A stretch of 64,000 nt of DNA from Paraburkholderia heleia NBRC 101817 (lineage in GTDB: Bacteria > Pseudomonadota > Gammaproteobacteria > Burkholderiales > Burkholderiaceae): assembly GCF_000739775.1 (NCBI RefSeq), contig NZ_BBJH01000034.1, positions 1-64,000 of the forward strand, in the 5' to 3' direction. Every line of letters starts with the position of its first letter. The stretch's first letter is position 1. The position numbers and the translations under genes were made by a program. This document shows positions 42,549-51,759 of this stretch, piece after piece. The notes beneath the pieces were generated by a model. It was given only the letters and a program-made list of their open reading frames with translations. It did no database searches and was not told the DNA's origin.

Positions 42549-43526
42549 ATGGCAGCTTCGTTCATACGCAGGCTACGCAATGTACTCGCGCTCGCGGCGG
42601 CGATCACGCCGCTTGCCTACGCGCTTCCCGCACATGCCGAATGGCCCGATCGCAACATCACGATGATCGTGCCGTTCCCGCCCGGCGGCAACACCGATGT
42701 GCTCGGGCGCATCGTCGCCGCCAGGCTGACGACGGCGCTGCACACACATGTGATCGTCGAGAACCGGCCGGGCGCGGGCAGCATGCTCGGCACGCAGTTC
42801 GTCGCACGCTCGAAGCCCGATGGCTACACCATTCTGATGGGCAGCATCTCGAACGTGCTCAACGATTTCTTCTACAAGAAGCCGCTCTACAACATTCGCA
42901 CAGATCTGATTCCCGTCTCGCAGGTGGTGAACGTGCCGAATTACTTCGCCGTCAGCCCGGCGACGAAGATTGATTCACTCGCGCAACTCATCCGCTACGC
43001 GAAGCAGAACCCGGGCAAGGCAAGCTGCGCGACCTCGGGCGTGGGCACGAGCCCGTTCCTTTCATGCGAGCTCTTCAAGCGCATGGCGGGCGTGCAGATG
43101 ACCACCGTGCCGTACCAGGGTGGCATTCCGGCGATCCAGGACGCGATCGGCGGCCGCGTGACGGTGGCGGTCGTGAACGAGGCGCTGCCGTATATCGACA
43201 ACCATCAGCTGACGGGCATCGCCGTGACGAGCGCGCAGCCCTCGCCGCTGGCGCCGGGACTGCCGGCCGTCGCGCAGAGCGTGCCGGGCTATGACGTGAC
43301 ATCGTGGTACGGCGTATTCGTGCCGGCCGGCACGCCGCAGCCGATCGTAGACCGGCTCGGCGCCGAAATCGGCAAGGCCATGCAGGACGATGACGTGAAG
43401 AAAGCGCTCGTTCCGCTCGGCGCGATTCCCGTGGGCAGCTCGCCGCAACAGTTCCGGCAGTTCGTGATGAGCGAGTGGACCAAATGGGGCAAGGTCGCCA
43501 AGGAGCTCAATCTGCAGCTCGACTGA
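42549..43526 (+). CDS. Bug-family tripartite tricarboxylate transporter binding protein
   Basis: Receptor of 325 residues. The signal peptide ends at LPAHAEWPD; the motifs are ITMIVPFPPGGNTDVLGRI, VIVENRPGAGSMLG and PDGYTILMGS. GGAG lies about 9 bp before ATG 42549. It is followed 41 bp later by an enolase-superfamily gene, and pairing of receptor and enzyme suggests an acid-sugar or hydroxy-acid ligand. No tctAB pair is adjacent. Confidence 0.93.
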   Translation: MAASFIRRLRNVLALAAAITPLAYALPAHAEWPDRNITMIVPFPPGGNTDVLGRIVAARLTTALHTHVIVENRPGAGSMLGTQFVARSKPDGYTILMGSISNVLNDFFYKKPLYNIRTDLIPVSQVVNVPNYFAVSPATKIDSLAQLIRYAKQNPGKASCATSGVGTSPFLSCELFKRMAGVQMTTVPYQGGIPAIQDAIGGRVTVAVVNEALPYIDNHQLTGIAVTSAQPSPLAPGLPAVAQSVPGYDVTSWYGVFVPAGTPQPIVDRLGAEIGKAMQDDDVKKALVPLGAIPVGSSPQQFRQFVMSEWTKWGKVAKELNLQLD

Positions 43527-43567
43527 CGAGGCGCGTCACGACATCGAACACAACCAATGGAGAGGCC

Positions 43568-44770
43568 ATGAAAGTCGTTTCGATCGACACGCTCTGCTGT
43601 GACGCGGGCTGGCGCAACTATCACTTCGTGAAGATCGTGACCGACGATGGCATCGTCGGCTGGAGCGAGTTCGATGAAGGCTTCGGCTCGCCCGGTGTCA
43701 CGGCCGTCATCGGGCAACTGGGCAAGCGGCTGATGGGCGCATCGGTGATGGAGCATGAGCGCTTCTTCGCGGAGGCTTCTTGCCTCACGCGTCCGGCGAC
43801 GGGCGGCGTAGTCAGCGAAGGCATCGGCGCGATCGAGAACGCGCTGCTCGATGCCAAGGCGAAGACGCTCGGCGTGCCGTGCTACGAATTGCTCGGCGGC
43901 AAACTGCGCGACAGCGTGCCCGTGTACTGGTCGCATTGCCCGACGTGGCGCGTCAATCATCCGAAGTTCTTCGGGCCGCCGGTGACGGATCTCGACGGCG
44001 TGAAGGCGAGCGGCGCGCAGGCGCGTGAGCGCCGCTTCCGCGCCTTGAAGACCAATATCTTCATCCACGACGATGGCCCGCTGCGCGCATGGCGTCCGGG
44101 CTTCGGCGTGCCGTTCCAGCCCGCGCTGAACGTGGATCGCAAGCTGTTGCGCAATGTTCGCGCGCATCTGGAAGCGCTGCGCGATGGCGCGGGTCCCGAT
44201 GTCGAGATTCTCATCGACCTGAACTTCAATGCGAAGCCGGAGGGTTATCTCAGGATCCTGCGCGAGCTGAAGGACTTCGAGTTGTTCTGGGTCGAGATCG
44301 ACAGTTATTCGCCGCAAGGGCTGGCCTACGTGCGAAGCCAGAGTCCGCACCCCATCAGCTCGTGCGAGACGCTCTTCGGCATTCGCGAGTTCAAGCCGTT
44401 CCTCGATGCGAATGCAGTGGACGTGGGCATCGTCGATACGATCTGGAACGGCGTGTGGCAGTCGATGAAGATCGCCGCGTTCTGCGACGCGCATGAGGTG
44501 AACGTCGCACCGCATAACTTCTACGGCCATCTCTGCACGATGATCAACGCGAGCTTCGCGGCGGCCGTGCCGAACCTGCGCATCATGGAGACGGATATCG
44601 ATCGTCTTGCATGGGATGACGAACTCTTCACGCATGCGCCCGAGTATTGCAATGGAGAGCTGATCATTCCCGAGCGTCCGGGATGGGGATGTGATCCGAT
44701 CGAGGAGGCGATCCTCGCGCATCCGCCGCAGGTCACGGGCGGGCTTCTGCAATCGCGGGCGGGTCGATGA
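43568..44770 (+). CDS. Enolase-superfamily enzyme (mandelate racemase/muconate lactonizing type)
   Basis: Protein of 400 residues. Three metal ligands fit ILIDLNFN (Asp), FWVEIDSY (Glu) and SSCETLFG (Glu). The acid-base residues are a Lys in RALKTNIF and a His in VAPHNFYGHL paired with the Asp of VDVGIVDTIWN, as in the MR subgroup. Such enzymes abstract the alpha proton of a carboxylate, giving racemisation or dehydration of acid sugars. The GGAG of the leader lies 7 bp before ATG 43568. It ends convergently 18 bp from the hydratase gene. Confidence 0.9.
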   Translation: MKVVSIDTLCCDAGWRNYHFVKIVTDDGIVGWSEFDEGFGSPGVTAVIGQLGKRLMGASVMEHERFFAEASCLTRPATGGVVSEGIGAIENALLDAKAKTLGVPCYELLGGKLRDSVPVYWSHCPTWRVNHPKFFGPPVTDLDGVKASGAQARERRFRALKTNIFIHDDGPLRAWRPGFGVPFQPALNVDRKLLRNVRAHLEALRDGAGPDVEILIDLNFNAKPEGYLRILRELKDFELFWVEIDSYSPQGLAYVRSQSPHPISSCETLFGIREFKPFLDANAVDVGIVDTIWNGVWQSMKIAAFCDAHEVNVAPHNFYGHLCTMINASFAAAVPNLRIMETDIDRLAWDDELFTHAPEYCNGELIIPERPGWGCDPIEEAILAHPPQVTGGLLQSRAGR

Positions 44771-44788
44771 ACCGCTCGCGCCAGTCGT

Positions 44789-45532
44789 TCATGCGCCGCG
44801 GAATTTCGCCTCGCGCTTTTGGGCGAAGCTCTCTTTTCCTTCGCGATAATCCGCGCTTCCGAACAGCCGGTCCGTTTCCCTCAACGCCTGCGATGCGAGC
44901 TCGACGGGGCCTTTCGGCACCGTCGCGTTGGCGAACTGCTTGAGCATGCGCAGCACCAGCGGCGCATGGTGCACCATCTTCGCCGCAAGCGCGCGCGCTT
45001 CCTTCACCTGCTCGCCGACGGGCACCACGCGATTCACGAAGCCCACCTGATACGCCCGTTCAGCTGTCACCGGCTCGCCGAGCAGCATCAGCTCCATGGC
45101 GATCTTGTGCGGAATGCGCACCGCCAGCGAGCCGATCAGTCCGCCGGCGAAGCCGATCTTCGCTTCGGGATAGGCGAACTTCGCATTCTCGGCCGCCACG
45201 CACAGATCGCACATCTGCACGAGCGTGAGCGCGCCGCCGATACACCATCCCGCCACGGCCGCGATCACCGGCTTCTCCACCGTGATATCGACGCCTGGCG
45301 CGAACTTGCGATACTCCGGCACGCCCGGCGATTCGCGGTCTTTGCCCGCAGAGAACGCCTTGTCGCCGGCGCCCGTGAGGATCGCCACGAGATCGTCGCT
45401 GGCGTTGAAGCGCCGCCATGCATCGGCGAGCGCGGCTTCGACATGGTCGTCGATCGCGTTCATGCGATGGGGACGGTTGATGGTGATTTGCGCGATATGT
45501 TCGTGAGATTCGTAAATGACCGGCTCGTCCAT
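44789..45532 (-). CDS. Enoyl-CoA hydratase/isomerase-family protein
   Basis: Crotonase-fold protein of 247 residues with DKAFSAGKDRESPG, AAVAGWCIGGALTLVQMCDLCVA and YPEAKIGFAGGLIGSLAVRIP. The start at 45532 lies only 11 bp downstream of an IclR-type palindrome, leaving a very short leader without a clear Shine-Dalgarno sequence. It therefore seems to belong to the regulon of the IclR at 28838, 16 kb away. The divergent MFS gene shares the same promoter gap. Confidence 0.92.
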   Translation of the reverse strand: MDEPVIYESHEHIAQITINRPHRMNAIDDHVEAALADAWRRFNASDDLVAILTGAGDKAFSAGKDRESPGVPEYRKFAPGVDITVEKPVIAAVAGWCIGGALTLVQMCDLCVAAENAKFAYPEAKIGFAGGLIGSLAVRIPHKIAMELMLLGEPVTAERAYQVGFVNRVVPVGEQVKEARALAAKMVHHAPLVLRMLKQFANATVPKGPVELASQALRETDRLFGSADYREGKESFAQKREAKFRGA

Positions 45533-45543
45533 GAGATTCTTTC

Positions 45544-45560
45544 ATCCTATAAATTGGGAC
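45544..45560 (-). promoter_or_regulatory. IclR-type operator, copy 4 (hydratase/MFS divergent region)
   Basis: On the minus strand the site reads GTCCCAATTTATAGGAT, with AAACCA beginning 21 bp before it (45576-45581). TGTAAACCAAAA-ATGA is shared with copy 1. It lies 11 bp upstream of the hydratase start and about 200 bp from the MFS start. Confidence 0.65.
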
Positions 45561-45764
45561 GTAAAAATCATATTTTGGTTTACAGGATAGTCCCATCGCT
45601 GCAGAATGGGGTCAAGCAAAAGGGCTTCGTACCTGGGGCTAACACTTAAAGCAAGCGAACGCTGCGCGGCCGGATCCTTGGAAACGCGCATGACGTGAGG
45701 CGAAAGAAGAGAAGAGAGCCTCTCCGAGAGGCCGGGCATGAAATGCATCCAACGGAGACGAATC

Positions 45765-47060
45765 ATGCAGTCAGGCACTTCCGGTAAAGGGCGAGAGTCA
45801 TCGGTACGCACGATCCTGCGCGTCACGAGCGGCAATTTCCTCGAGATGTACGACTTCTCGGTCTACGGCTTCTACGCGTTGTCGATCTCACACGCGCTCT
45901 TTCCGCACGGCAACGAGTTCGTCTCGCTGATGCTGTCGTTCGCGACATTCGGCGTGGGCTTTCTGATGCGGCCGATCGGCGCGCTCGTGCTCGGCTCGTA
46001 CATCGACCGTCGCGGGCGGCGCGCGGGCCTCTTGCTCACGCTCGCGCTCATGGCCGCCGGCATGCTCATGATTACGTTCGTGCCGGGCTACGACACGATC
46101 GGCATCGCCGCGCCGGTGATCGTCGTGCTCGGACGCTTGCTGCAAGGCTTTTCCGCGGGCGCGGAACTGGGCGGCGTGTCGGTGTATCTCGCGGAGATCG
46201 CGCCACCGGGACGGCGCGGCTTCTTCGTAAGCTGGCAATCGGCCAGTCAGCAGGCCGCCGTCGTGTTCGCGGCGCTGCTCGGCGTGGGCCTGCGTTTCAC
46301 GCTCACGCCCGAGCAGATGAACAGCTGGGGTTGGCGCATTCCGTTTCTGATCGGCTGTCTGATCATTCCGGTGCTCTTCGTGATTCGCAGGCGTCTGCGC
46401 GAAACGAAGGAGTTCGAATCGCGCGCCCGGCATCCGTCGAGCAAGGAAATCTTTGCATCGCTCAAGGACAATGCGCGCATCATCGGCGGCGCGATCATGC
46501 TCGTGACGCTCACTGCTGTCATGTTCAACCTGATCACCGCCTATACGCCGACGTTCGGCTCGCGCGTGCTGAAGCTGCCCGCGGTCGATTCGTTCATGGT
46601 GACGATGGCCGTCGGCATGGTCAACTTCACGATGCTGGCGATAGTCGGCGCGATATCCGACAAAGTGGGGCGGCGCGCGGTGCTCACGGTGTGCGCGGTG
46701 CTCGTGATTCTCACCGCGTATCCGGCGATGCTCTGGCTCGTGCAGGCGCCGAGCTTCATGCGTCTGCTCATGGTGGAAGTGTGGTATGCGATGATCTACG
46801 GCTCGTATCAGGCCGGCATGGTGGTCGCCCTCACGGAGATCATGCCCGCGAATATCCGCGGCACGGGCTTTTCGCTCGTCTGGAGCCTCGCGCAAGCGAT
46901 CTTCGGCGGTTTCACGCCGTTCATCTGCACGGTGCTGATCCAGTTCACGCAGAACCGCGCGGTGCCCGCGTTGTGGCTGTCGTTCGCGGCGCTGATCGCT
47001 TTGCTCGCGTCGTTTCGCATGTTCGCGAAGCCGGCGCCTCAGACGCGCGCGGCGTACTGA
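45765..47060 (+). CDS. MFS transporter (metabolite:H+ symporter, second copy)
   Basis: Twelve-helix carrier of 431 residues, paralogous to the carrier at 29595 (NFLEMYDFSVYGFYA, LLQGFSAGAELGGVSVYLAE, EIAPPGRRGFFVSWQSASQQ, SDKVGRRAV). ATG 45765 has GGAG 7 bp upstream; an earlier ATG at 45738 lacks this. It shares a promoter gap with the hydratase and its IclR-type site. Substrate is probably an organic acid of the same pathway group. Confidence 0.92.
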   Translation: MQSGTSGKGRESSVRTILRVTSGNFLEMYDFSVYGFYALSISHALFPHGNEFVSLMLSFATFGVGFLMRPIGALVLGSYIDRRGRRAGLLLTLALMAAGMLMITFVPGYDTIGIAAPVIVVLGRLLQGFSAGAELGGVSVYLAEIAPPGRRGFFVSWQSASQQAAVVFAALLGVGLRFTLTPEQMNSWGWRIPFLIGCLIIPVLFVIRRRLRETKEFESRARHPSSKEIFASLKDNARIIGGAIMLVTLTAVMFNLITAYTPTFGSRVLKLPAVDSFMVTMAVGMVNFTMLAIVGAISDKVGRRAVLTVCAVLVILTAYPAMLWLVQAPSFMRLLMVEVWYAMIYGSYQAGMVVALTEIMPANIRGTGFSLVWSLAQAIFGGFTPFICTVLIQFTQNRAVPALWLSFAALIALLASFRMFAKPAPQTRAAY

Positions 47061-47063
47061 GTG

Positions 47064-47957
47064 TCAGGGGCCGGGCCGCTCGAACTCGCTCGTCTCCATC
47101 GCGAGCGACGCGACCGCCGCCACGACCGGGTCGGTCGCCGTATGCCGATGCAGCGCGACGAACTCCACCGGCCCGAGTTGTGGCGCGGTATCGATCACGC
47201 GCAGCCTGCCCGCCGCGATTTCCGCGTGATACGACATGCGCGGCAGCAGGCTCACGCCGAGTCCTGTCACGGTGAGGTCGGCGAGCACGCGCACGTGATT
47301 GCATGAGATGATCGGGCGATATTCGGCGCCGGCATCGCGGAACCAGCGCTCGATTACCGGATAGTGATGCGATTGCGACGACAGCCCGAGCACCGGCCAC
47401 GCCGCGAGTTCAGCGGGCGTGAGCTTGCGCGAAGGGACGTCGAGCGCGGGCGCGCACATCCATACGAACTGATCGAAGCCGAGCGATATGGCTTGCAGTC
47501 CGCTCTCCACGACAGGACCCGTGACGAGCGCGAGGTCGATGTCGCCGCTGCGCAGCTTGTCGATGAGCTGCGCGGTGAGGCCCATGTCCAGCACGACGGC
47601 GAGGTTCGGATAACGCTCGCGCAATGTGCTCATCAGCTTCGGCAGCCAGGTGATCGCAACGAGATTGACAACGCCGAGCCGTACCGTGCCCGTCAGCGCA
47701 TCCTTGTCGCCGATGCGGTGCCGCACGTTCGAAGCCAGCCTGACGATTTCGCGCGCCGCCGCGACGAGGTCCTGTCCCCTGGCGCTCAGACGCGCGCGGC
47801 GCTGACTGCGGTCGAACAGCTCGACGCCCAGCGACCGCTCCAGCTCTCGAATGCGCGCGGACACGGTCGATTGCGTCGCATGCAGCGTTTGCGCGGCTGC
47901 GCCGAAGCTTCCCGTGTCGACGATGCGAAGAAAGGTCTCAAGCTGACGGATGTCCAT
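47064..47957 (-). CDS. LysR-family transcription regulator
   Basis: Protein of 297 residues with the N-terminal winged helix MDIRQLETFLRIVDTGSFGA and STVSARIRELERSLGVELFD, and a C-terminal effector domain. It ends 3 bp after the MFS stop (convergent) and is divergent from the dioxygenase gene at 48100, with 142 bp between the starts. That gap probably holds its operator, making the dioxygenase its target. It is not close to the two cluster-specific LysR regulators. Confidence 0.92.
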   Translation of the reverse strand: MDIRQLETFLRIVDTGSFGAAAQTLHATQSTVSARIRELERSLGVELFDRSQRRARLSARGQDLVAAAREIVRLASNVRHRIGDKDALTGTVRLGVVNLVAITWLPKLMSTLRERYPNLAVVLDMGLTAQLIDKLRSGDIDLALVTGPVVESGLQAISLGFDQFVWMCAPALDVPSRKLTPAELAAWPVLGLSSQSHHYPVIERWFRDAGAEYRPIISCNHVRVLADLTVTGLGVSLLPRMSYHAEIAAGRLRVIDTAPQLGPVEFVALHRHTATDPVVAAVASLAMETSEFERPGP

Positions 47958-48099
47958 TGCTCTTTGTCGTGTGAGGGAGTCGCGGCTTCATCGACAATTT
48001 CGATGAGCCACGATCGGAAAGTCTCGCTTTCTTGCGGCATCGATTGAGTCGTAGACTGGTTTTCGTCACGACGCACCCGAATGCAAACAAGGAGACGAC

Positions 48100-49113
48100 A
48101 TGCAAGATCAGACGATGATACTGGAAGAAGCCCTGCACGAATCGAGCGGGCCGGCGCGCATGACACCGTTCACCGGCCCGATCGCGTGGACGCGTGCTTC
48201 GCTGTCTCCGGACGATGGCATCGTTAAGATCAGCGAGGCGTGTCGCCGCGAACTCGATGAAGTCGTTGCGACCTTGCGTGCCAATCCGCTGCCGACCACG
48301 CTGTTGCATCCCGACGATTTCTCGCTCGAACGCTGCCGGGAGATGATGCGCGAAGCGTCGCAACTGCTGACTGAAGGGCCGGGCTTCGTGATCGTCGACC
48401 GCCTGCCGATGGACCTGTGGAACAAGCAGGAAGCGACCGCAGTCTACTGGCTGCTCACGCAGATGGTGTCGCGTCCGGTTGCGCAAAGCTGGGACGGCAA
48501 GATGATTTACGACGTGCGGGATCTCGGCAAACCGCCGGGCAACGGTGTGCGTCCGGACATCACCAGTGCGGAGCAGAATTTTCATACGGACAACAGCTAT
48601 AACCTCTGCCCGCCGGAACATGTAGCGTTGCTCTGTCTGCGGCCCGCGAAGCAGGGCGGCGTGAGCAGCATCGTGAGTTTCTACACGGTGTACAACCAGA
48701 TGATCGAGCGTTATCCGCATCTGCTCCCGCGCCTTTTCAGGCCATATCTCTTCGACCGTCAGCGCGAGCACGCTCCCGGCGACGCCATGCTCATCAGCCA
48801 TCCGCTTTTTCAGAACGAAGGCGGACGCATGGTGTGCAGGCTGTCGCATCGCCATGTGGTCGCGGGCTACGAGATGGCGCATCGGAAAATGGACGAGGAG
48901 ACTCGCGATGCGTTGCAAACGCTCGAAACCGTGATGCTCGAACCGCAGTGGACGCGCGATTTCTTCTTCGAACCGGGACAGATCCAGATCGTCGATAACC
49001 AGCGCTGCGGACATCGGCGCACGCAATTCGTCGACTTCGACGAGGAGGATCGCAAGCGCCATCTGGTGCGCTTGTGGCTGCGCGATGCGAAGCGGCGTTT
49101 TTATAACGGCTGA
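48100..49113 (+). CDS. TauD/TfdA-family Fe(II)/2-oxoglutarate dioxygenase
   Basis: Protein of 337 residues. The iron site is FHTDNSYN (His and Asp of the HxD motif) and a distal His in NQRCGHRRTQF; a C-terminal Arg that would hold 2-oxoglutarate fits HLVRLWLRD. Members hydroxylate and cleave sulfonates, phenoxy acids and various amines or acids. GGAG lies about 7 bp before ATG 48100. The gene is monocistronic and divergent from a LysR gene. The substrate is unknown; a sulfonate role would fit the thiol-handling genes but is not shown. Confidence 0.88.
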   Translation: MQDQTMILEEALHESSGPARMTPFTGPIAWTRASLSPDDGIVKISEACRRELDEVVATLRANPLPTTLLHPDDFSLERCREMMREASQLLTEGPGFVIVDRLPMDLWNKQEATAVYWLLTQMVSRPVAQSWDGKMIYDVRDLGKPPGNGVRPDITSAEQNFHTDNSYNLCPPEHVALLCLRPAKQGGVSSIVSFYTVYNQMIERYPHLLPRLFRPYLFDRQREHAPGDAMLISHPLFQNEGGRMVCRLSHRHVVAGYEMAHRKMDEETRDALQTLETVMLEPQWTRDFFFEPGQIQIVDNQRCGHRRTQFVDFDEEDRKRHLVRLWLRDAKRRFYNG

Positions 49114-49983
49114 TTGCCTTCGATTCAATCCATGAGGTCTCGCAATCGCGAAAGGCCGAGTTCGCGGGAAGGCTTCGCCATGCACCATGCGTCCGTCGAT
49201 CATTACGGCCCCGCCGATGCTCGCGGTGGTGTACTCGGCGTGGCGGAGTCGGCGCGACAGGAAAGCGATGGCGCGCAGTCCGGACAGCAATCCGGAGCAG
49301 GCGCCGCGCGTGAATGTGCCGTCGGAATCCAATCCGTATTAAGGATTTACTTATTTTATTGTAATCATATTTCCCGCAAACGATTTTTTCCTTCCGGAAA
49401 TTCAGCTTTCGAATTACCCTCCGGTTCTGAAATACGCCGAGTCGGCATTTCTTTCGCCGCATTGGATTGACTTACAATGGTCGCCCCGTTTCACCGGTTC
49501 TCAGGTTCTGGCGCAGTCCCCGCGTTGGCTACACATGGCGTTCGGGCACAGCCTTATCTAACAACTGTTCAGCGCGTCAGGCTTTTTCGCAACCAGGCAG
49601 CGGACAAGCGATTTCATAGTGTCTTGCACCGCCGGATAGACGGAGATTGATTTGAGAACGTCGCAGCCGCTCTGCAGGTGCGCGCTTGCTTTCGAAAACA
49701 TCGACATCCCGCTACAAAAAGCATGCAGACAAGTTGCCGTAATGAGCTCGATATTTGTCTGATAAAAAGTAGCTTTAATGACAAACAATCCTGATAGAGG
49801 AATTCAATATTGCGACAACGTTTGCGGATTGGGCCTGGCGCTAATTCTGACTTCAGTTCGTTCAATCGCCGCCGTAAATGCAGCTGCGGGTCGCATTCGT
49901 TGCAAGGGGCGCGTGCGCAAACGGTTGTCCGATCTGTGCATTGCGAACGCGATGGCCCGCATCTACCTGCCTCTGCGTTGAAA
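49114..49983. other. Large gene-poor stretch upstream of the chemoreceptor
   Basis: No convincing gene in about 870 bp. The part 49330-49480 is clearly AT-richer than its surroundings, a sign of a horizontally derived or regulatory stretch. On the minus strand near 49180-49240 a frame reads ASIGGAVMIDGRMVHGE, possibly a relic of a CitE-like lyase C-terminus. A 76-codon minus frame at 49558-49788 begins with TTG and has no ribosome site. Confidence 0.4.
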
Positions 49984-51750
49984 ATGGAAATGAAGATGAC
50001 TCTGCATACACTGTCCATGAAGGCGAAGCTTACGTCGGCTTTCGGAATTCTGGCCCTCATCGTGCTGACCGTGTCTGGCCTGTCGCTGATGCAGCTGAAC
50101 GAGGCAAACAACCGGTTTTCGGGTTATATCGGCGGTATCCAGGCACGCGCCGACATGGCCGAAGCCGTTCGCACCGCCGTTGATGATCGAGCCGTCGCCG
50201 TGCGCAATCTGGTGCTGGTCACCACACCTGCTGACATCGAGGTGGAAAAGGCCGCTGTCCTGGACGCTGAGCATAGGGTCGAGGCCAACCTGGAGAAGTT
50301 TAATGCCATGGTCGCTGTCGCTTCCGACATGAGCGACCAGGCACGGAGTCTTGCGGCAGAGCTTCCAAGAATCGAAGCGCTTTACCGTCCTGTGGCGCTG
50401 GAAATTGACCGGCTGGCGGTGAACAACCAGCGTGACGCGGCGATCGCGGCCATCGACACCCAATGCAGGCCCCTGCTTTCGATGTTGATCAAGGCGTCCA
50501 ACGAATATGCGAGCTTTACCCGTCAACATGCAGCGCAAATGGTCGAGCAGTCACAGGAACAATTCACGAGCCAGAGAAAGCTGCTGATTGCTATCTGCCT
50601 GGCTGCGGTCGCGGTGGCAGTCGCGGCGGGAATCGCCATCACGCGGAGCCTGTTACGCGCCCTTGGCGCCGAGCCGGCGACATTGAGCGAAGTGACGGGG
50701 CGCGTGGCCAGTGGCGATCTGAGTCCTGTGCCGGGGGCAAAGAATGCGCCGGCCGGAAGCGTGCTCGCCTCGATGGGGGAGATGCAGGCCAGCCTCGTTC
50801 GCCTGATCGGTCAGGTTCGTACTTCTGCCGACAGCATTGCCACCGGCTCGAGCCAGATCGCGTCGGGCAATGTGGATCTGTCTTCGCGTACGGAACAGCA
50901 GGCCGCGTCACTGCAGGAAACCGCAGCGAGCATGGAAGAGCTGACGTCGACGGTCAGGCAGAACGCGGAGAACGCACAGCAGGCGAGTTCGCTCGCGGCC
51001 AACGCATCCGAAGTGGCGGGACGGGGCAATCAGGTCGTGGGCAAGGTGGTCGATACGATGAGCGAGATCAGCGCGAGTTCCACCAGGATCGCGGATATCA
51101 CCGGGATCATCGAAGGGATCGCCTTCCAGACCAACATCCTGGCGCTGAATGCTGCGGTGGAGGCGGCCCGTGCAGGCGAGCAGGGGCGCGGTTTTGCGGT
51201 GGTCGCGAGCGAAGTGCGCAGCCTTGCCCAGCGCTCGTCCAGTGCCGCGAAGGAGATCAAGGATCTGATCAACGTGTCCGTCCAGAAAGTCCATGACGGG
51301 TCGTCGCTCGCCCATGAGGCGGGAACGACGATGGAGGAGGTGACACAGGCTGTGGCGCGGGTGACCGATATCATGGGGGAGATCGCAGCCGCGTCGACTG
51401 AACAGAGCCGCGGGATCGAGCAGGTCAACCAGGCGATCACGCAGATGGATGAAGTGACGCAGCAGAATGCCGCGCTGGTGGAGGAAGCGGCGGCCGCGTC
51501 GAAGTCGCTCGAGGATCAGGGTCGGCAGCTGAACCAGGCTGTTTCGTTCTTTCGGCTGGATTCCCAGGCCGCGCTCGTAGCAACGGGCGGTCCGGCTGCG
51601 CCAGCAGACTGTCGGGTATCCCGGGTGCGCCCGGCGCGACCGGCGCTCCGGAACACCGCAGCGCCCGCCAGCCGCGTCGCCGTGAAGGCTCAAGCGGCAG
51701 GCGCCGCTGCGGCCACTGCGGTCGACCGTGCAGGATGGGATACATTCTGA
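49984..51750 (+). CDS. Methyl-accepting chemotaxis protein (Tsr/Tar type)
   Basis: Chemoreceptor of 588 residues. TM1 spans about 14-36, a periplasmic four-helix-bundle ligand domain about 37-195, TM2 about 200-222, then HAMP and a signalling domain whose hairpin tip is IEGIAFQTNILALNAAVEAA. The C-terminus ends GWDTF, close to the NWETF pentapeptide that tethers CheR and CheB. Methylation-region segments such as TEQQAASLQETAASMEELT are present. ATG 49984, 49990 and 49996 are all possible starts. No chemotaxis genes are nearby; an attractant among the acids catabolised here is a guess. Confidence 0.93.
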   Translation: MEMKMTLHTLSMKAKLTSAFGILALIVLTVSGLSLMQLNEANNRFSGYIGGIQARADMAEAVRTAVDDRAVAVRNLVLVTTPADIEVEKAAVLDAEHRVEANLEKFNAMVAVASDMSDQARSLAAELPRIEALYRPVALEIDRLAVNNQRDAAIAAIDTQCRPLLSMLIKASNEYASFTRQHAAQMVEQSQEQFTSQRKLLIAICLAAVAVAVAAGIAITRSLLRALGAEPATLSEVTGRVASGDLSPVPGAKNAPAGSVLASMGEMQASLVRLIGQVRTSADSIATGSSQIASGNVDLSSRTEQQAASLQETAASMEELTSTVRQNAENAQQASSLAANASEVAGRGNQVVGKVVDTMSEISASSTRIADITGIIEGIAFQTNILALNAAVEAARAGEQGRGFAVVASEVRSLAQRSSSAAKEIKDLINVSVQKVHDGSSLAHEAGTTMEEVTQAVARVTDIMGEIAAASTEQSRGIEQVNQAITQMDEVTQQNAALVEEAAAASKSLEDQGRQLNQAVSFFRLDSQAALVATGGPAAPADCRVSRVRPARPALRNTAAPASRVAVKAQAAGAAAATAVDRAGWDTF

Positions 51751-51759
51751 TCGAATGAG

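Noticed and set aside
49180..49240. Minus-strand reading ASIGGAVMIDGRMVHGE, possible CitE-like lyase relic
   Set aside because: Only one short motif fits and the flanks show no support; mentioned in the gap entry only.
49558..49788. 76-codon minus-strand frame
   Set aside because: It begins with TTG, has no ribosome site at a useful distance and no recognisable family; an overlapping frame is equally open.
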